Program-made: the position numbers and the translations under genes
In this document: positions 46,959 to 60,218 of the stretch, piece after piece
Layout: every line of letters begins with the position of its first letter
How positions within the stretch are numbered: the first letter of the stretch is position 1
The notes under the pieces: model-generated
Told to the model about the DNA's origin: nothing
Database searches by the model: none
What the model saw: only the letters and a program-made list of their open reading frames with translations
Assembly (NCBI GenBank): GCA_006503535.1
Contig: QYRS01000010.1
Span: forward strand, 1,798,001-1,862,000
Reading direction: 5' to 3'
Origin: Arthrinium phaeospermum
Taxonomy: Eukaryota > Ascomycota > Sordariomycetes > Amphisphaeriales > Apiosporaceae
Length of the DNA: 64,000 bases

Positions 46959-47357
46959 CTACCCAACCGATGAATTGACGTGTTCGTCATTGGCGCCCTT
47001 GTCGTAGCGTCTTCGCAGCCAGCTCGCCAAATTCCAGAGCGCCTGTGACAGAATGGCAAGGGCAAGGGCAAGGACAGGAACGGGACCAGGAAGAAGAAAC
47101 AGGAACAAGAATAAAAGAACCAGACGAGCGGACGAGCGCGTGGACATGCACTGTAACAAGTATCCCGAGGTAATAATGCGGCCGTAGTTCGCTTTCTCGC
47201 TGGTCTTGAGAGGGAAAAATTGAGAATTGAGGGCCCGACCGAGGCAAGGAACGAGGCGGACTATCGAGCTCAATGCGCCTACGTAATTTATACATTTACT
47301 AGCCCACGCCAGGAGAGAGGATAAACACAACAGCAAAGACCATGCAGAGCCGTGCAT
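46959..47357 (-). CDS. Putative small membrane protein, 132 aa
   Basis: ATG at 47,357 begins a frame with a signal-peptide-like N terminus (MHGSAWSLLLCLSSLLAWAS). A second hydrophobic segment near residues 82-112 (RLVLLFLFLFLLPGPVPVLA onward) is followed by a basic WLRRRYDKG and a polar tail ending EHVNSSVG. Codon third positions are fairly GC-rich. The ORF starts about 120 bp left of the RIP-mutated transposon at 47,481 and is transcribed away from it. No family is recognised; part of the hydrophobicity comes from a pyrimidine-rich tract, so chance is possible. Confidence 0.38.
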   Translation of the reverse strand: MHGSAWSLLLCLSSLLAWASKCINYVGALSSIVRLVPCLGRALNSQFFPLKTSEKANYGRIITSGYLLQCMSTRSSARLVLLFLFLFLLPGPVPVLALALAILSQALWNLASWLRRRYDKGANDEHVNSSVG

Positions 47358-47480
47358 AAATGCTCGATTAACTTTGATGTTATGCAAGCCTCTTGCATGC
47401 CCGAGATTCCGCGTATTGTGCTAAGCATATCAAATAGATACGGATGTGGTTCTGGTCTTATGCATACCTAATTTAATCTA

Positions 47481-47525
47481 TCCCCTTAATTACTAAATAC
47501 CGCAATAGAACTGGGGCTGACCGGT
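47481..47525 (+). repeat. Left terminal inverted repeat
   Basis: It starts TCCCCTTAATTACTAAATAC, continues through CGCAATAGAACTGGG and ends at ACCGGT. Compared with the reverse complement of the right end it matches about 30 of the first 35 positions, then has a 4-bp insertion before ACCGGT. Confidence 0.8.
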
Positions 47526-50316
47526 ATTTAAGTGTTTAGAACCGTTAAATTAATAGTTAGATTTATTATTAGTTAAATAAGTAAAATTAAGTTAACTTAT
47601 TTTAAATTAAGTAGTTTTTTATTAAAATTAAATTAATTCCAAGTATTTTTTTATAAAGGTTTTAATATAGTTAAACCTTAATATTAACTAATATTAACAT
47701 TATTATTTTTATTCTCTTAATGCTTTTAAAAGTGGTGTTTTCTATTAGAATTAATATTTTAAACGCGTGTATATATAATATATTAAATTGTTTTAAAACG
47801 ATAGATTTAATCGATTTAAAGTCCTTTTTTAACTTTATTTAAGTTAATAAAGTAATAAATTTAAAAAGTATCTTTTTAATTAAATTAATCGATAATAACG
47901 ATAATATTAATAATTATATTATAATTATTATTAGAAATATAATAATTTTAAAAGGTGTTTTAAAAAAAATTTATTCTTAATTAATATTTTAATAAATCGC
48001 TTATATACTACTTTAAACTTAATTTAAACGACTTTATTTATCGGGAAATAATATATTAAATCGAATAGGTTAACTAGTAAAATAAAAATAAACCTTTCTT
48101 TATTTATTAATATAATTCTAATAATAAATTAAATAATATCGAAAGTGTTATTTATAGCCGTCTTAAGGGAATTAAAATTATTTTTAATCGGTTTAAGGGT
48201 AATTTAAATTAAGCGGGAAGCTATTTAAACCAGTACTTTTAAAATTCCTTTAATATTTTTTTAAAATTCTTTCTTTTTTAATTAATATATTAATAAATTT
48301 ATTAAATTAATAAAAGGGTTAAGATATATAAAATTAACTTATTTAAACCGTATTTTAAGTTTTATAATAGTTTTGAAATAATTATTAAAAAGTTATATAT
48401 CTTTTTTATTATTATTATTTATATAAAACTTTATATTAAACTTTAATTTATTAATTATTAATTAACTTTTTTAAAAAAGCTTATTTATTATTTAAATTAA
48501 TATATATTTCGAAATCGATAATAATTAATATATTATAATTTTATAATATTTAACCTTAATAATAAAACTTAAATAACTTTAATTAAAAAAGTTAAACTAA
48601 AAAAAAACTATATTTAAAAAAGTCGCTTTTTTTAATAAATATTTAATTAAGATTAATTAAAAGCTTTAAAAGTTTAATAAATCCTTTATAATTAATAAAA
48701 CTATAATATTATATTTTATAAGGGATTTTTATACTTTAAAAATAAAAGGTAAGCTTATTTTTAACGGTTTCTTAACACATATACTTATAAATATTAAATA
48801 CTTTTAAAATTAACTTTAATACTTAAAAAAATTCGATACCTTTAATAAAAATAATTAATCGATAGAAAAAGTAAAGCTTTTTAATAATATCGCGAAAATA
48901 AAGTATTTAAAAAATAAAGGTAATATAATAAATAATAATATTAATAATATTAATAATATTAAAATAAATTAATAATTAATATTAGCGTTAACTTATTTTA
49001 TTATTATATACCTTTATAAATAATTATTTACCCTTTTAATATTATAATATAATAAAATATATCGGTTAATTTATTATATTTATTACGATAATTTTTATTC
49101 TATTACTTAATTATTTATATTTAAAAAGGATAGGTATTATTATAATTAAAATTATAAGATTTAATTATTTTTTTATTAATAAACGGTTTATTAATTTTAA
49201 AAAAAAAGATAATAATATTTTATAGGGCTTATTATATACCGAACTTATTAAAAATTAAAAAGTTATATAGTTTACATTTAAAGATAACGTAATAATATTT
49301 TTTTTTTTTTTTTTTTTAATAAAGAATATACCGCTAAATTAAAAAAACGACTATTAATAATTTCTATATCGGCTAAAATTATAAAGTTATTTTTTAAGAT
49401 TATTTTATAGGTTATTTTATTAATTAAAACATAATAAGTTTAAAAGGAGTTTATTTTTTAAAAGGTATTATCGATTTTAAAGTTAATTAATTAATATAAT
49501 ATTTATATAGGTAGTATTAATATTAATAATTAAATAAGAAATAAAATAAGTTAAAAAAAATAAATTATAATATAAAAGGTATAAGGTTTTAAGTTTTAAT
49601 TTTTTATTAAATAAATATATTAAATTTAATAAGTTAGCCGGTTTTAATACTTTTATTTATTAAAACATTACTTTTTTTAATATATACTTTTTTATACGAT
49701 TAATTTAACGTAAGCATAAATAAAATAAAAATAATAATACTAAAAATAAACCGATTTAATTAAACTTTTGACGTTATATTTTTAATAAGTTATTTAAAAA
49801 GTATATTATATATAGCTTTTTAATACGGCGAAAAATATAAAAGTAAAAGGAAAATCTTCGATTTAAACTTATAAAAAAAAACACCGTTAAACAGGTATAA
49901 ATTAATAATAAATAAGTTAAAAAAGAAAAGGAAAAATTTTTACCGATTTTATTATATTTAAATTAAAACTGGCTAAATAAAGGATTATATTATATATAAA
50001 CTATTATTTAAAAAGATTTTTTTTAAAAAGCTTTTAATTAATACCGATTTAAAACGTAATATTTATATTTATTAAAAATATACTATTTATCTTTATTTTA
50101 TAAATAATTATTAAAAAGTTTAATATTAAAAGCTAAATACTTTACTTTTTTTTAAATAAAAAAAAGGTATAAGTATTTTAATAAAAATTAAAAAAGTTAA
50201 CGTTTTATCGATAAATTAATTAAATTAAATTAAAACTATTTAATTTTTAATCTTTTATATATTTTATATTTAAATTAAAGGAAAGTAAAAGAATTTAATT
50301 ATATTACTAGTCTAGA

Positions 50317-50357
50317 ACCGGTCCCACTTCTATTACGGTATTTGGCAATCAAGGGGA
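50317..50357 (-). repeat. Right terminal inverted repeat
   Basis: Read inward on the minus strand it starts TCCCCTTGATTGCCAAATAC, continues CGTAATAGAAGTGGG and ends ACCGGT. It is less RIP-mutated than the left copy at positions where TTG and CC remain. TA follows immediately outside at 50,358. Confidence 0.8.
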
Positions 50358-51551
50358 TACGAGCCCGTATCAGATCGCTCAACGCTGACAATTGCATTTT
50401 TCTTTCTCTCTGGCCTCTTAAACCTGGGTCCGAGGGACCGGGGGAGATGAGAGAGATTGCAAGATTAAAAGTGAATCCAACCTAACCCAGATGCATGTGG
50501 CAGGTGGGTCCCAAAGGCACCTAACCCTACCGCGGTACCCAGTACTGAGATAGATTGGATCAAGCAAAATCACAAACGTTGGAATTTTGGCCAAAAAACT
50601 TGCCCAAAGGAGTAGTACACGGTTGCTATCTGCCAGCGCATTACGACTGAATGCCTTGTTATTGTTTCTGATCGACAACCCGTTGAGAAACGCACAGTTG
50701 ACTCGTCTGGAAGCAGACGAAGAAGAACACAAGTCGTCCCATCGCAAAATTAATTACCTCCCTCTCCCCGAAAGAAGAAAAAAGCCCCTGGGCTTCATCC
50801 CAAACCCGATATGTAGAGCTTCGAGGCGCGAGCTCCTTTCGTGAAACCACAGTGAGAAAGGCGAGCGCATTGCCATTCCCACCCACGGAACAGAATACAG
50901 TAACAGCAGCCCTCAGAGAGCACGATATGTAGCAAGTACCCTATGTATTCCCTCACCAATGGCAGCTGGAACCGTACGGTCGCTTCGAGAAGAAGTGGAC
51001 AATGGGACCTTACCTCTTGTAACCTAAGCTAATTGCGAAACAATATGGGGAGTGGGCTCCTCTGACGATCATCCGGCCGTCGGAGAGGCTCCATCTCCAG
51101 TCAATAAGGGCAGGAATGGTGCCACTGTTTTGTTAGGTCGCCAACCTTATTACTGGCACTCTATCAGGGACACAGGGACACAGCAGGTAAATTTGATACT
51201 TTGCTAAAAAATCCATCGCGTCTGGCCGAGCTCGTCGCCCGTTCTTCCGCAGGCAGGGCAGACCATACCGGGGAACCGCACCACGCCATGCCACCGCAGA
51301 TGGTGAAATCGGGAATGGGCGCCGTCTTACTACAAGAGTACAGGTGCTGCACTAGGGGAGCAGCTGACAGTGAGCCGGTGGTGACGGCATCATCCGAGAA
51401 CCCGCGTCGGTCAGTGCTCGCTCTTCCATTCCGGTTGCGTTTATATTCGCCGGCCTTTTAGGTAGGTAGGATACCTCAATTTGCTCTGCAACCCTGAGGG
51501 CTCTGTCACAGGCCACACTCACTTGTGGTGGACACCGGGATGTGTTGAGGG

Positions 51552-51761
51552 TCATGTCATGTCCTGATAGTTAATAGCGGTTGAAACTGCATTGTACATG
51601 AACCACCTAATGAAGAAAAGTATGAAAAGTATGATGATCAAGGCCAGCAGCCATGTCTGTGGCCGTAGATCTGGAACGAACTTGCTGTCTCTGCAAGAGT
51701 CATTTGCGCGAACCGAAGCTTCTACCAACAGTGCATGAACCCAATCAAGGCCAGCCATCAT
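51552..51761 (-). CDS. Hypothetical 69-aa single-span membrane protein
   Basis: A double ATG starts a frame with a soluble N-terminal part (MMAGLDWVHALLVEASVRAN) and one strong hydrophobic segment near residues 37-56 (WLLALIIILFILFFIRWF), then a short polar tail. The arrangement would suit a tail-anchored protein. The sequence is too short for a family call, and upstream exons cannot be excluded. A random frame remains possible. Confidence 0.28.
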   Translation of the reverse strand: MMAGLDWVHALLVEASVRANDSCRDSKFVPDLRPQTWLLALIIILFILFFIRWFMYNAVSTAINYQDMT

Positions 51762-53029
51762 TTCCCCGGGGGCACGTCTTATTAGTGATCAAGACACTAC
51801 AATTCTCGAGGTCTTCAGTGATTCCGTTTGCACGGTAAGAGCCTTTTCTCTCCACCCGTCAAAGCGATCTGCCTTGATTCCCAATCCCCACGCCTATCCT
51901 TATTTGCCGTCTGTTTCGTAACGACTCAGAATAACGCACGCCCTGGACCCGACGTCTTTGTTATGTCCCCAAACTCGAATGTCTATCTGTCTTGGAACTT
52001 GGTTGCAAACTTGCAATTGCCTGAGCACAAAGGTACATACCTACAATTACACATGATACCCAGGCCTGGAGGTAGCGCAAGTGCACGCCTTTTTGGTACA
52101 CACTACACAGCCGTCATATCCTCTGTGGCCTATCCGAACAGTCGTTTTTTAACTCCGCATCATCGAATGGGTAAAGAGGCACGGCAGCAGGGATTATGTC
52201 TATAATTGCAGGTGCCAGAACGAGCGATGATTGGCCAAGAGGACTTACATTAGGAAATAGCTAGAGGGAGGCGCGGACTTCACCGCCCAGCTTCACGTCA
52301 ACACAGTCGTCGCTACAGCTAGTGCTGACCAGGTTGTAATTTTAGAAGAAAAACCAGCCTTCTCACTCGGTTCCTTGGCATGGCATGCCAGGACGGTAGG
52401 ACGGCGTTTCGGCATCAACCTCAGCAGCAGCGGTCTACTCGGAGAGACTTGCAGAATAGATCGTCCGAAAAGGGCTGGCTACAACAACGAATAGTATAAC
52501 CCGCATACCGGCACCGAAAACCCAATAAGCCTCGTACAGTCAGCGCATGAGAAACTGGCAGTATTGGGGCTTGTTTTGAAAGGTATCTAAACGTCTCTGC
52601 TTTTGGCTGAACAAATCAAATACCTCGTGTTCCAGTCTGCGCTTTTGGGCTGGGTCACATCAGGTGCCAGCCGGTGATATGATACCATGCTTATATTGAA
52701 TTGATGCCTTCCCTGCCTGTTTCGTCGGCGGCCAACGCAATAGGCAGGAAGAGAAACCCACAGCCGCCGTGTGCGCGATATCACTAGGCGATTGGCCTAT
52801 ACTCTTGGGTATTCGCTTCCCCAGGCAAGGCAGGGGTGAGTGTCACGAGGACAGTTTCTCGCGTACCCAGAACGGCTACATGCCAGGGCAACATTGCACT
52901 TTGCCAGGGGTTTCGACCAATCAGCTACTGCCGCCCAGCAGACATACTGTGACATAGTGTGGGCTTTTGCGAGGCGACCAGTGGCCCATGCCTACTTATT
53001 ATTGATATTGTCGCAATGCCGGTTGACTG

Positions 53030-53230
53030 TCACGGATGGAGTCTTATCTTTGGCACGCCCTCGGAATTTCCTCTTGCAAGCTTACCGAGGTGATTCCCAC
53101 GCACTTTCTCTCGACTACCTACCAATAGGAGCTGTTTCCGTCTTGCATCGAATGTACCAGCCGGCTCGCCATCAATTTGGGCAACGCCGGAAGTCGCACC
53201 AATTAACAGCACCAAGCCAGAGGTGCGCAT
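53030..53230 (-). CDS. Hypothetical small secreted protein candidate, 66 aa
   Basis: The ATG at 53,230 gives an N terminus MRTSGLVLLIGATSGVAQ typical of a cleavable signal peptide, followed by IDGEPAGTFDARRKQLL and a basic tail. A GTAAGC donor-like site occurs near 53,087. Splicing it to a GTGACAG acceptor 59 nt downstream would replace the tail with a short one ending DNINNK. Either form is very short. No cysteines occur in the unspliced mature part, so a classic cysteine-stabilised effector is unlikely. Confidence 0.28.
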   Translation of the reverse strand: MRTSGLVLLIGATSGVAQIDGEPAGTFDARRKQLLLVGSREKVRGNHLGKLARGNSEGVPKIRLHP

Positions 53231-56200
53231 GGCATTCCTCACACGCACAAGGCCGTTGGACCGTCATCAAGAGAGGAGGAGGGGAAGGAGGAGATGATGA
53301 TATCAAGCTGCTGCAGGATAGCGATCGGGCAGCTCTCCGAGCCGACACATCATTCAAGTACCACGAACTCGACCTCTATAGAATCACAGTGCCGAGTATT
53401 ACCAAGACAAATACTGGAAACCACATAATATCAGTGGGCCTAGCAATCGGCCAGGGCTTGCTTGCTTTGGGTGCCAGGCACAGCTGCGAGCTCATTCGCA
53501 GGACAGGCTTGGGGAGGGCCCCGCATCCCCCATCCCCCCAACTCCCCCATATACATTTCCCCAGGAAGTACGGATAGACTCGTCATTCTGCATACCTAAA
53601 GTACACTTGCCACGACCAGAACTGCGGCACTATTCTGATCTACATAGCCACGGCCATTTGATCTCAGACTGCTCATGACAGGCTGCTGGTCTATGTATAA
53701 GTGCAAGCGATATCTCGTCGGATCGTATATCGACCATGAGAATTCCGGAGGTCAGCAGCCTACGCTCGAAATTGAATTTGAAACCGGTGAGGCTCAAGTT
53801 GACTCTTGAGAGGCCCGACTCAGATGACTTGCATACGAACTTGCCCGAACCTAGTATCGCCTCGTTTTCTATCCTGGCAGGCATGTTCTTTTCGACTACT
53901 CTTCCTGCCTGACGGTACGAACACACAAGCATGCATCATGCGCGCGGAATTCCAATTTAGTTGTCAGAAATAGCCGGGCGAGACAGGCAGCCAATCACTT
54001 TGCTTTCTTCATTAATTTCTCGCTTCTTATTCTTCAGTTCAGCATCCGCGCCTTGCGTACCTGGTAGGTAGGTTTTGCATGCACGCCGTCCGTCCCAGAA
54101 GTGGTGGTACCGACAGATGGCGCGATGGCCTGCATAGGTACCGATTGATACAAAGCTCCGAAGCGAAAAGATCCGCTGCGGGATGGCATCGCCCGGCTGT
54201 TCCGCGTTCGACTTGCAGCCGCATGCTGCAATCGGGCAGCTGGGATATGCGTATCATTGCCTGGCCTGACCACCTCCTCCGTGAATGGCCCGTCAACGAG
54301 CGGCCGGCTCTACTATTGAGCTGAGAGCGTGAGAACAGCAATTGATTGACGTCCCCCCTCTGCCCCCCTCGCATGGGGATCCCACTTATCAGTATGCGGC
54401 AGGCACCCACAACCGCAGCCAGCAGCCCAGCGGCGGCCGACCAGCACAGCGACGGCGACTGCAAGCCACAACACAAGGTTTGGGGGTTGGCAGGTTGGGG
54501 GCCATTCCGGTGGTTCGCAATGTCGCATCGCGCGCAACCCCGGTCCGTCGATCAGCGTGAAGCTTCGTGACCTCGACGCTGGATGTGGCCTAGTCGGCCA
54601 GTTGTCAAAAGGGCTGATCTATCTACCAAGGGGGGAGTTGGCAGACTGCTGGTGGTTCTCTACAAATTACCCTCCAGGTCCTGCTTAAGCGAGCATGATC
54701 ACCCCTCCTTTGTAGGCTCCGATCGTGAACAAGCCGCTGCCACCACCCGTTTGGTACGATTGTGTCCTACCATGGTCTGCAGATTATCCACGGCGCTTCA
54801 TTTATTATGGTTGAGTACCTAAGGTAGGCCCTCTCGGGCGCAAGGCGCGGCTGTGAGGTTATTGCCCCCCCTTCCTTTTTTCCCTGCTGCTTCACATGAA
54901 AACCGGTGCCAATCAAGGCTGCTTGTCGTCTGGCAGGCAATTGGGCCATTGGCATCATATCACCTCAAGTCTCGGCAGCTGCTCAATCATGATAGATATG
55001 CATTGGGCTACAGTACATGCAACGACAGCAACATACATCAAATACTATGTACTACTTCACGCAAACCGATATCTGCATGCGCCTATATACCATGTGCAGC
55101 TGAATATGCACATACAGATATATCAGGCTCAGCCTCCCATGGATGGATTGATGACTGTGATAAAGATTCGTAATGGCGACGCAACACCATGTAGACGTCA
55201 TGCGTGAGCTGCGTCTAGGCTGTACCTGGTTGGCTGTTCCCAAGCCATAAGCCTTTTGGGAAAATAGAGCGCGGGCCAATCAGGAGGTGCATATGGTGTC
55301 TCTAACGCTACTAAAAGGTACATAAAAGTCGGCGAAGATTTACATGTTCATGAGGGGCAGAGGACAGAGGGGTAGGGGTTCTGGCGATCCGAACATACCG
55401 ATTTCCCATGACACCTTTTTGGGCATCCATATAAGCGCCGATCCGTCGCTGTATACTCCAGTCTATACTACATTCTGAAACAGTCGCCTATCTGGCCGGC
55501 ACCTTGCACAAGAACCTTGCAGTCTGCTGTCTCCCGAGCCTTCCTCCCCCTTCCTTACTGTGAGGGGAGCGCACGAGGGAGCATGGGAGCAAGGCAAGGG
55601 TGCGAAGCACTTGCAGACACCGGGAGGGTGGCCGGGAGGCTGCGTATGATGATGGGCGGGCCGCGGAACTGCTGGAAACATGCCGGGCGACGTCTGCGCT
55701 CTGTTCAGGACAGGATGGCCTGACCACGGCATCAATCCACCGCCGCTGTACTGTTCAGTCGCGCCAACCCTCCTCGTGCGCACAAGTATGAGGTATGCAT
55801 GTAGATTTGTATGTGCTGTGGGGAAGGAGAGACGATCCGAATACCAGGCTCTCACGATCACAAATGGTGGGTGGAGCAGCTACAGTTTCAGCACCGACGA
55901 GCGATATTCCGAGTCGGGCGCGCTGCTCGTCATGGCGCCGCGAGAAAGGGGGATTGACAGGAGGGAACACAAACCTAGAAAGCAGGTTTTCTGGGTGATT
56001 TTCCGCCCGTGACAGGGCGGACATCAATACCAGCAGCTTGGAAAAGTGAAGATGTCGCGTTTCCTCCCCCCATGTTTGCAATGTTTTAATTACCCCAGTC
56101 CGTATCGGGCGGGCAGACGCAATGGAATCTTGAAATGGTGAGATACATCCAACACCAGGAAAGATCCGTACTGAATTGCAAATCCCCCCTGCTGCTGCTG

Positions 56201-59200
56201 CTGCTACGTTGATTCCTCCTAGCCTGTCTCCGTGACGTCGAGACGTCCATGGCACGCGAATAAGACTTGGAGCTCCATAACTTTCTCATCAGACCACGGG
56301 TAATCGGCAAAAAGTGTTTACAACCACAGGCGATCCACAATGGCTCTCTACCTTTTCTCTGAGTGCATCCGATTGCCATACGTCCAGTCCGAAGTGCGAG
56401 GTGGATATGCCGCGCCCATATCTACAGTAGAACTCACATATCTCTACATATCTAATCCAAACTCCACGCCTTACGGGGAGGGCCGGAGCAGGGCAGGGCA
56501 GGGCAGGACAAACCCATGTGTTTGTGGTGACCCTTGACCCTTACGCACGCGCCCAAAGAGCGAGCGCATCTCCAATCTCCAATGCCACCGTGTGCATTGT
56601 GTTTTTCGGGACGGTGTACAACACGCCCTGGGGGGCCGACAGGGGGGGTAGGGGAACGTTCCAACATTGCAACATGGAGAAGAAAAAGATGGTGTTCTTC
56701 TAGAAGCCAAAACTGGGGCCCTTATCCAGCTCGTCGGATCCATCGGTGCTTTGCTCTGCATCCATCCTCATGTATATGCAATATGTACCGTAATATGTAG
56801 GTAGGCATGTATGTACAGGCGATATCACGCCTCCGTCCACGCGACAGACAGACAGTAAGGACTAGCAGAGCCATCATTGACACATGGGTAACGTTGGGTA
56901 AAATGAGTTATGTACTGCAAATAGTAAACCTCGACCATGTAGCATGGCTTGGGTCCTTTATCTCGTGCTGTACTGCCCGTATAGTAAGTACCAGACGTAA
57001 ATAAATGCGCGTACTATACATGCGCATGCTAAGAAATATTGATAGCAAGAACGGTGGGGTCGCGACCGCAGGCCCATACGAGCGAGTGAACGAAAGGTTC
57101 TCAAGTGAGGAAACCGGCGCCTTAGAGATGTTGCGCTCCGCCTCACTTTTTGATGAAGGGAGGACTAAAAACTTAGGCAGCCTCTTTTTTTCGCAGGTCG
57201 CTATCAGGCCTGGGAGTATTAATAGATACATGTACACGGCCCATACCGGGCTAGCGCTAGCCTGAGTTGCATAGCCGCGTTCGTCAAGCAACCAGCCGTG
57301 ACCCTGTAATAGCGACGGAGGATACCACGGCGGTGGGTTGGTGTTTTTTTTCTCTTACCTATGTATGTATTCTTACGAGGACCAACCAACCAATACGGAG
57401 GACATTCGATATTGGAGTCGTTCATTGAATGTTGCATTGCCTTCGTGGTTTGCTTACATACGACTACGACCTCCTCCAAATCTTGGGCATGCACGGTGCG
57501 TTGATCTGCTGGAATGCATACACGCATCTTCTGAGGACGACTAGCAAGGGTCGTTTGCTTCCTCGGGTCCGATCAATCCTGCGATCAACAATGGCATGGC
57601 CGGAAATATCCAGTTCACCAACACTTGTCATGCATTTCTTTTCTCGTCTTTCCCAAACCATAACCAGGGTAGGTGGGCATCGCACCATCTGCACGTCAAC
57701 ATGTCACCCCCGGAATCACAACAACCCCTAGATTAATATAATGCCGACCAGCGCAGTTAGGCCCGCGCGTCAGATAAAACCCCCAATCAGCAGCCTCCCT
57801 ACGCCAGGGGATTATGTAACAAGCTGCTAGGTTAGGCCTGCCCCCTTCGGTGCCTCCCTCACTCTGGCTAGCGACGACCAGGATCGCCGACCGTATGAAG
57901 CCAAATTTGGCGGAGGTGTGAGCTGCGCGCGACATGCGCTTTGTCTGGGCTCATTTGCACGCGTGTTACTACTACTACTGGCATTGGTCAAGTATGTTGT
58001 TGATCTGAGCCTGGCGACACAGCACTTCCGAGGGGAAGGGGGAACTTGGTAGGCCCGGCTCGCCTCCCACATCTCCTCCTCTAGGGAAGGTTGTTTTGCG
58101 CATGCAACATTTCCCGCCGGCCCTCCTCCTTTTGTCTCTTTACCCCTGTGCCGAGTGGACGGCATCTACTGCCTACGATGAACCTACCGTGCTGATCACT
58201 TCATGATGGTAACGGATTGGTGTTGCCGCATGGATCCGTAAATTGGCGTGGGTGCCGACCATATTGGGACATCGCGGGGTCATTGCAGCGTTGAGCGGCA
58301 TGTGGACGATGGGGGGAGAACAGCATACCTAGCATATGCATGATCTCCGGGTGCATTCGACCTTTTTCGGTCGCTATCTGCGCTCTGACTACTGCCGGGC
58401 ACGGTTCCCGGGGCGGTGTCGTCGTCCTCTGCAGAAGCTGCTACCTATTTCCATGATCATGATATCGCTCGACGATGGCGAGGCGATAGTAGCATGCAGA
58501 CTGCACAACGCCCCTTCTGGAACTGCGCGCCGCCCCAAACGGGGAAATGTCGTACCAATCGTCGGTGAACCTGACCAATCTTCACCGAGAGCCGCGTCGC
58601 TAGGTCCCTGTCCTACGTGACCAGTCACTCCCGTATCGCCGCCCCGGGAATTCTCCAACGCTATCGCTATCGCACCCTTTTTTTTCTCTCTCTTTGCCCC
58701 TCGCTGCAGAGTGCAAACATCAGCAGCGTCCAGTTGGGGTGGGTTCCTGGTCAGCATGCATGCAGTGTAACTGTTCAGGGCAGCCTTTTATCACAGTCTC
58801 TGTTTCATGTGCAAGTACGCCGCCGTTCCTGGCCTGCACGAGAGTCGGTGGCGAAAGGGCCTAATACCTACTCTTGCCTGGCCGACATGCAATCATCATC
58901 GCCATCAGCCCGGCTCATCAAGCGAAGCGAGTCAGCAGGAGCGACAACATGATCTGATCCGTCGTTCTGCGGCCAGTGGTACGCCAACGAGCAACTGTAC
59001 TAAACAAGGCCCCTTGCAGTCTGCTGCAGCTTCGCGTCTTCGGCCGGGATCAGGTTGATCGCCAGGCAGGGCCGGCCAGTCAGTCAATACATACCGCTGT
59101 TATGTTGCACTTATCAGGGTATCATCGTATCAGCGTATCTTGGAGTACCTGTACCCTGGAAGACCAACCAGCCCTATATGCGGAGGATTCCATCGCAGGC

Positions 59201-60218
59201 ACAGACTATTTTTGGCTTGCGGCGACTTGGGTGCCGTGCTGCCCACATGCCAGATTTATATATAAAATTATATGTAGGTAAGTATATATTAAACATAAAA
59301 AAACCACGGGCTAAGATATCAGCGAGCCCTGTGAGATTACCGCGCTGGCACCCTCCCAATGAGCCGCAAACAACGTCCAACTTTGTACGAAGTGAATTGT
59401 CAAATGAGTTGCTTGTCCAATGGATGGTCATGTCCAAAGCATCTCTTAAACACTGAGCTCTTCAGCCTCGTCATGTGCTGACGCGGCACAGGGTGGACGT
59501 GACGTTGGGTCTGCCAGAAACCCACCGCCAGGCCTGTGTTTCGAACATGGGGGGTTTATGTTTCCCTGAAACTGTTTACAACAGCTATACCTAATTGTCG
59601 GTTACCTTACCAGCCCGCTGGTACGGCGATCAACACGAGGCGCTACTCAATGCCGACGGCACCCCAAAGGCCAAAATGGTGACTGATCACTTTTGTTGGA
59701 GCCGGGGGTTGGCAGTTGGTCCTTTTGGCGAGAGCAACGGCGCGCGTCCAATTATCCACGGCTGTACGTTTATCCTGTCATCATGGGGGGCACTTGACCT
59801 CGACTTTTGGTCACTTCTCACAAACCGGGTTGATAGTTGACCGCCTCGTCAAACGCCGTGCGGCCGTCGTCAAAGCAAGCATCGCCGGTCAACCGTATTC
59901 GAAGGCAGATGCAGGCCAGCGTCGCGAAGTGGATTGTGGGAGTCACGCGCGGTGCATACATAGCTACTCCGCAGCCCGATACAGATTTACACGCGCAAGT
60001 GTGAAACGTGGTCGGCGATGCGGTCATCATTCCATCAACGGTTCCATGCATATGACTGGTCCAATGGAAGGTTACCTGGCCCAATCCGGTATCTGCAAAA
60101 ACCCTGGAGCTGTTTCCGCCCGCTCCTGATTAGATGGACTGATTAGACTGGGGCAAATCGACTACCTACGATATTATGTGGATATCGAAGGCCAGATATC
60201 GAGACCGCCGCAGATGTC

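Larger units (their letters stand above)
47481..50357. mobile_element. RIP-inactivated TIR DNA transposon (Tc1/mariner-like)
   Basis: A 2877-bp AT-rich island bounded exactly by imperfect inverted repeats of 41-45 bp, each beginning TCCCCTT and flanked outside by TA (47,479-47,480 and 50,358-50,359). TA duplication with TIRs is the mark of the Tc1/mariner superfamily, which includes fungal pogo/Fot-type elements. Most differences between the two TIRs are transitions of the RIP type. Inside, CpA/TpG is nearly absent, and no transposase frame or DDE motif survives. The island carries a run of about 20 T near 49,298. The family is inferred from termini only. Confidence 0.72.

Noticed and set aside
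52840..53577. 245-codon plus-strand frame
   Set aside because: It begins with GTG, has no early ATG, uneven composition and no GC bias at third positions; probably chance.
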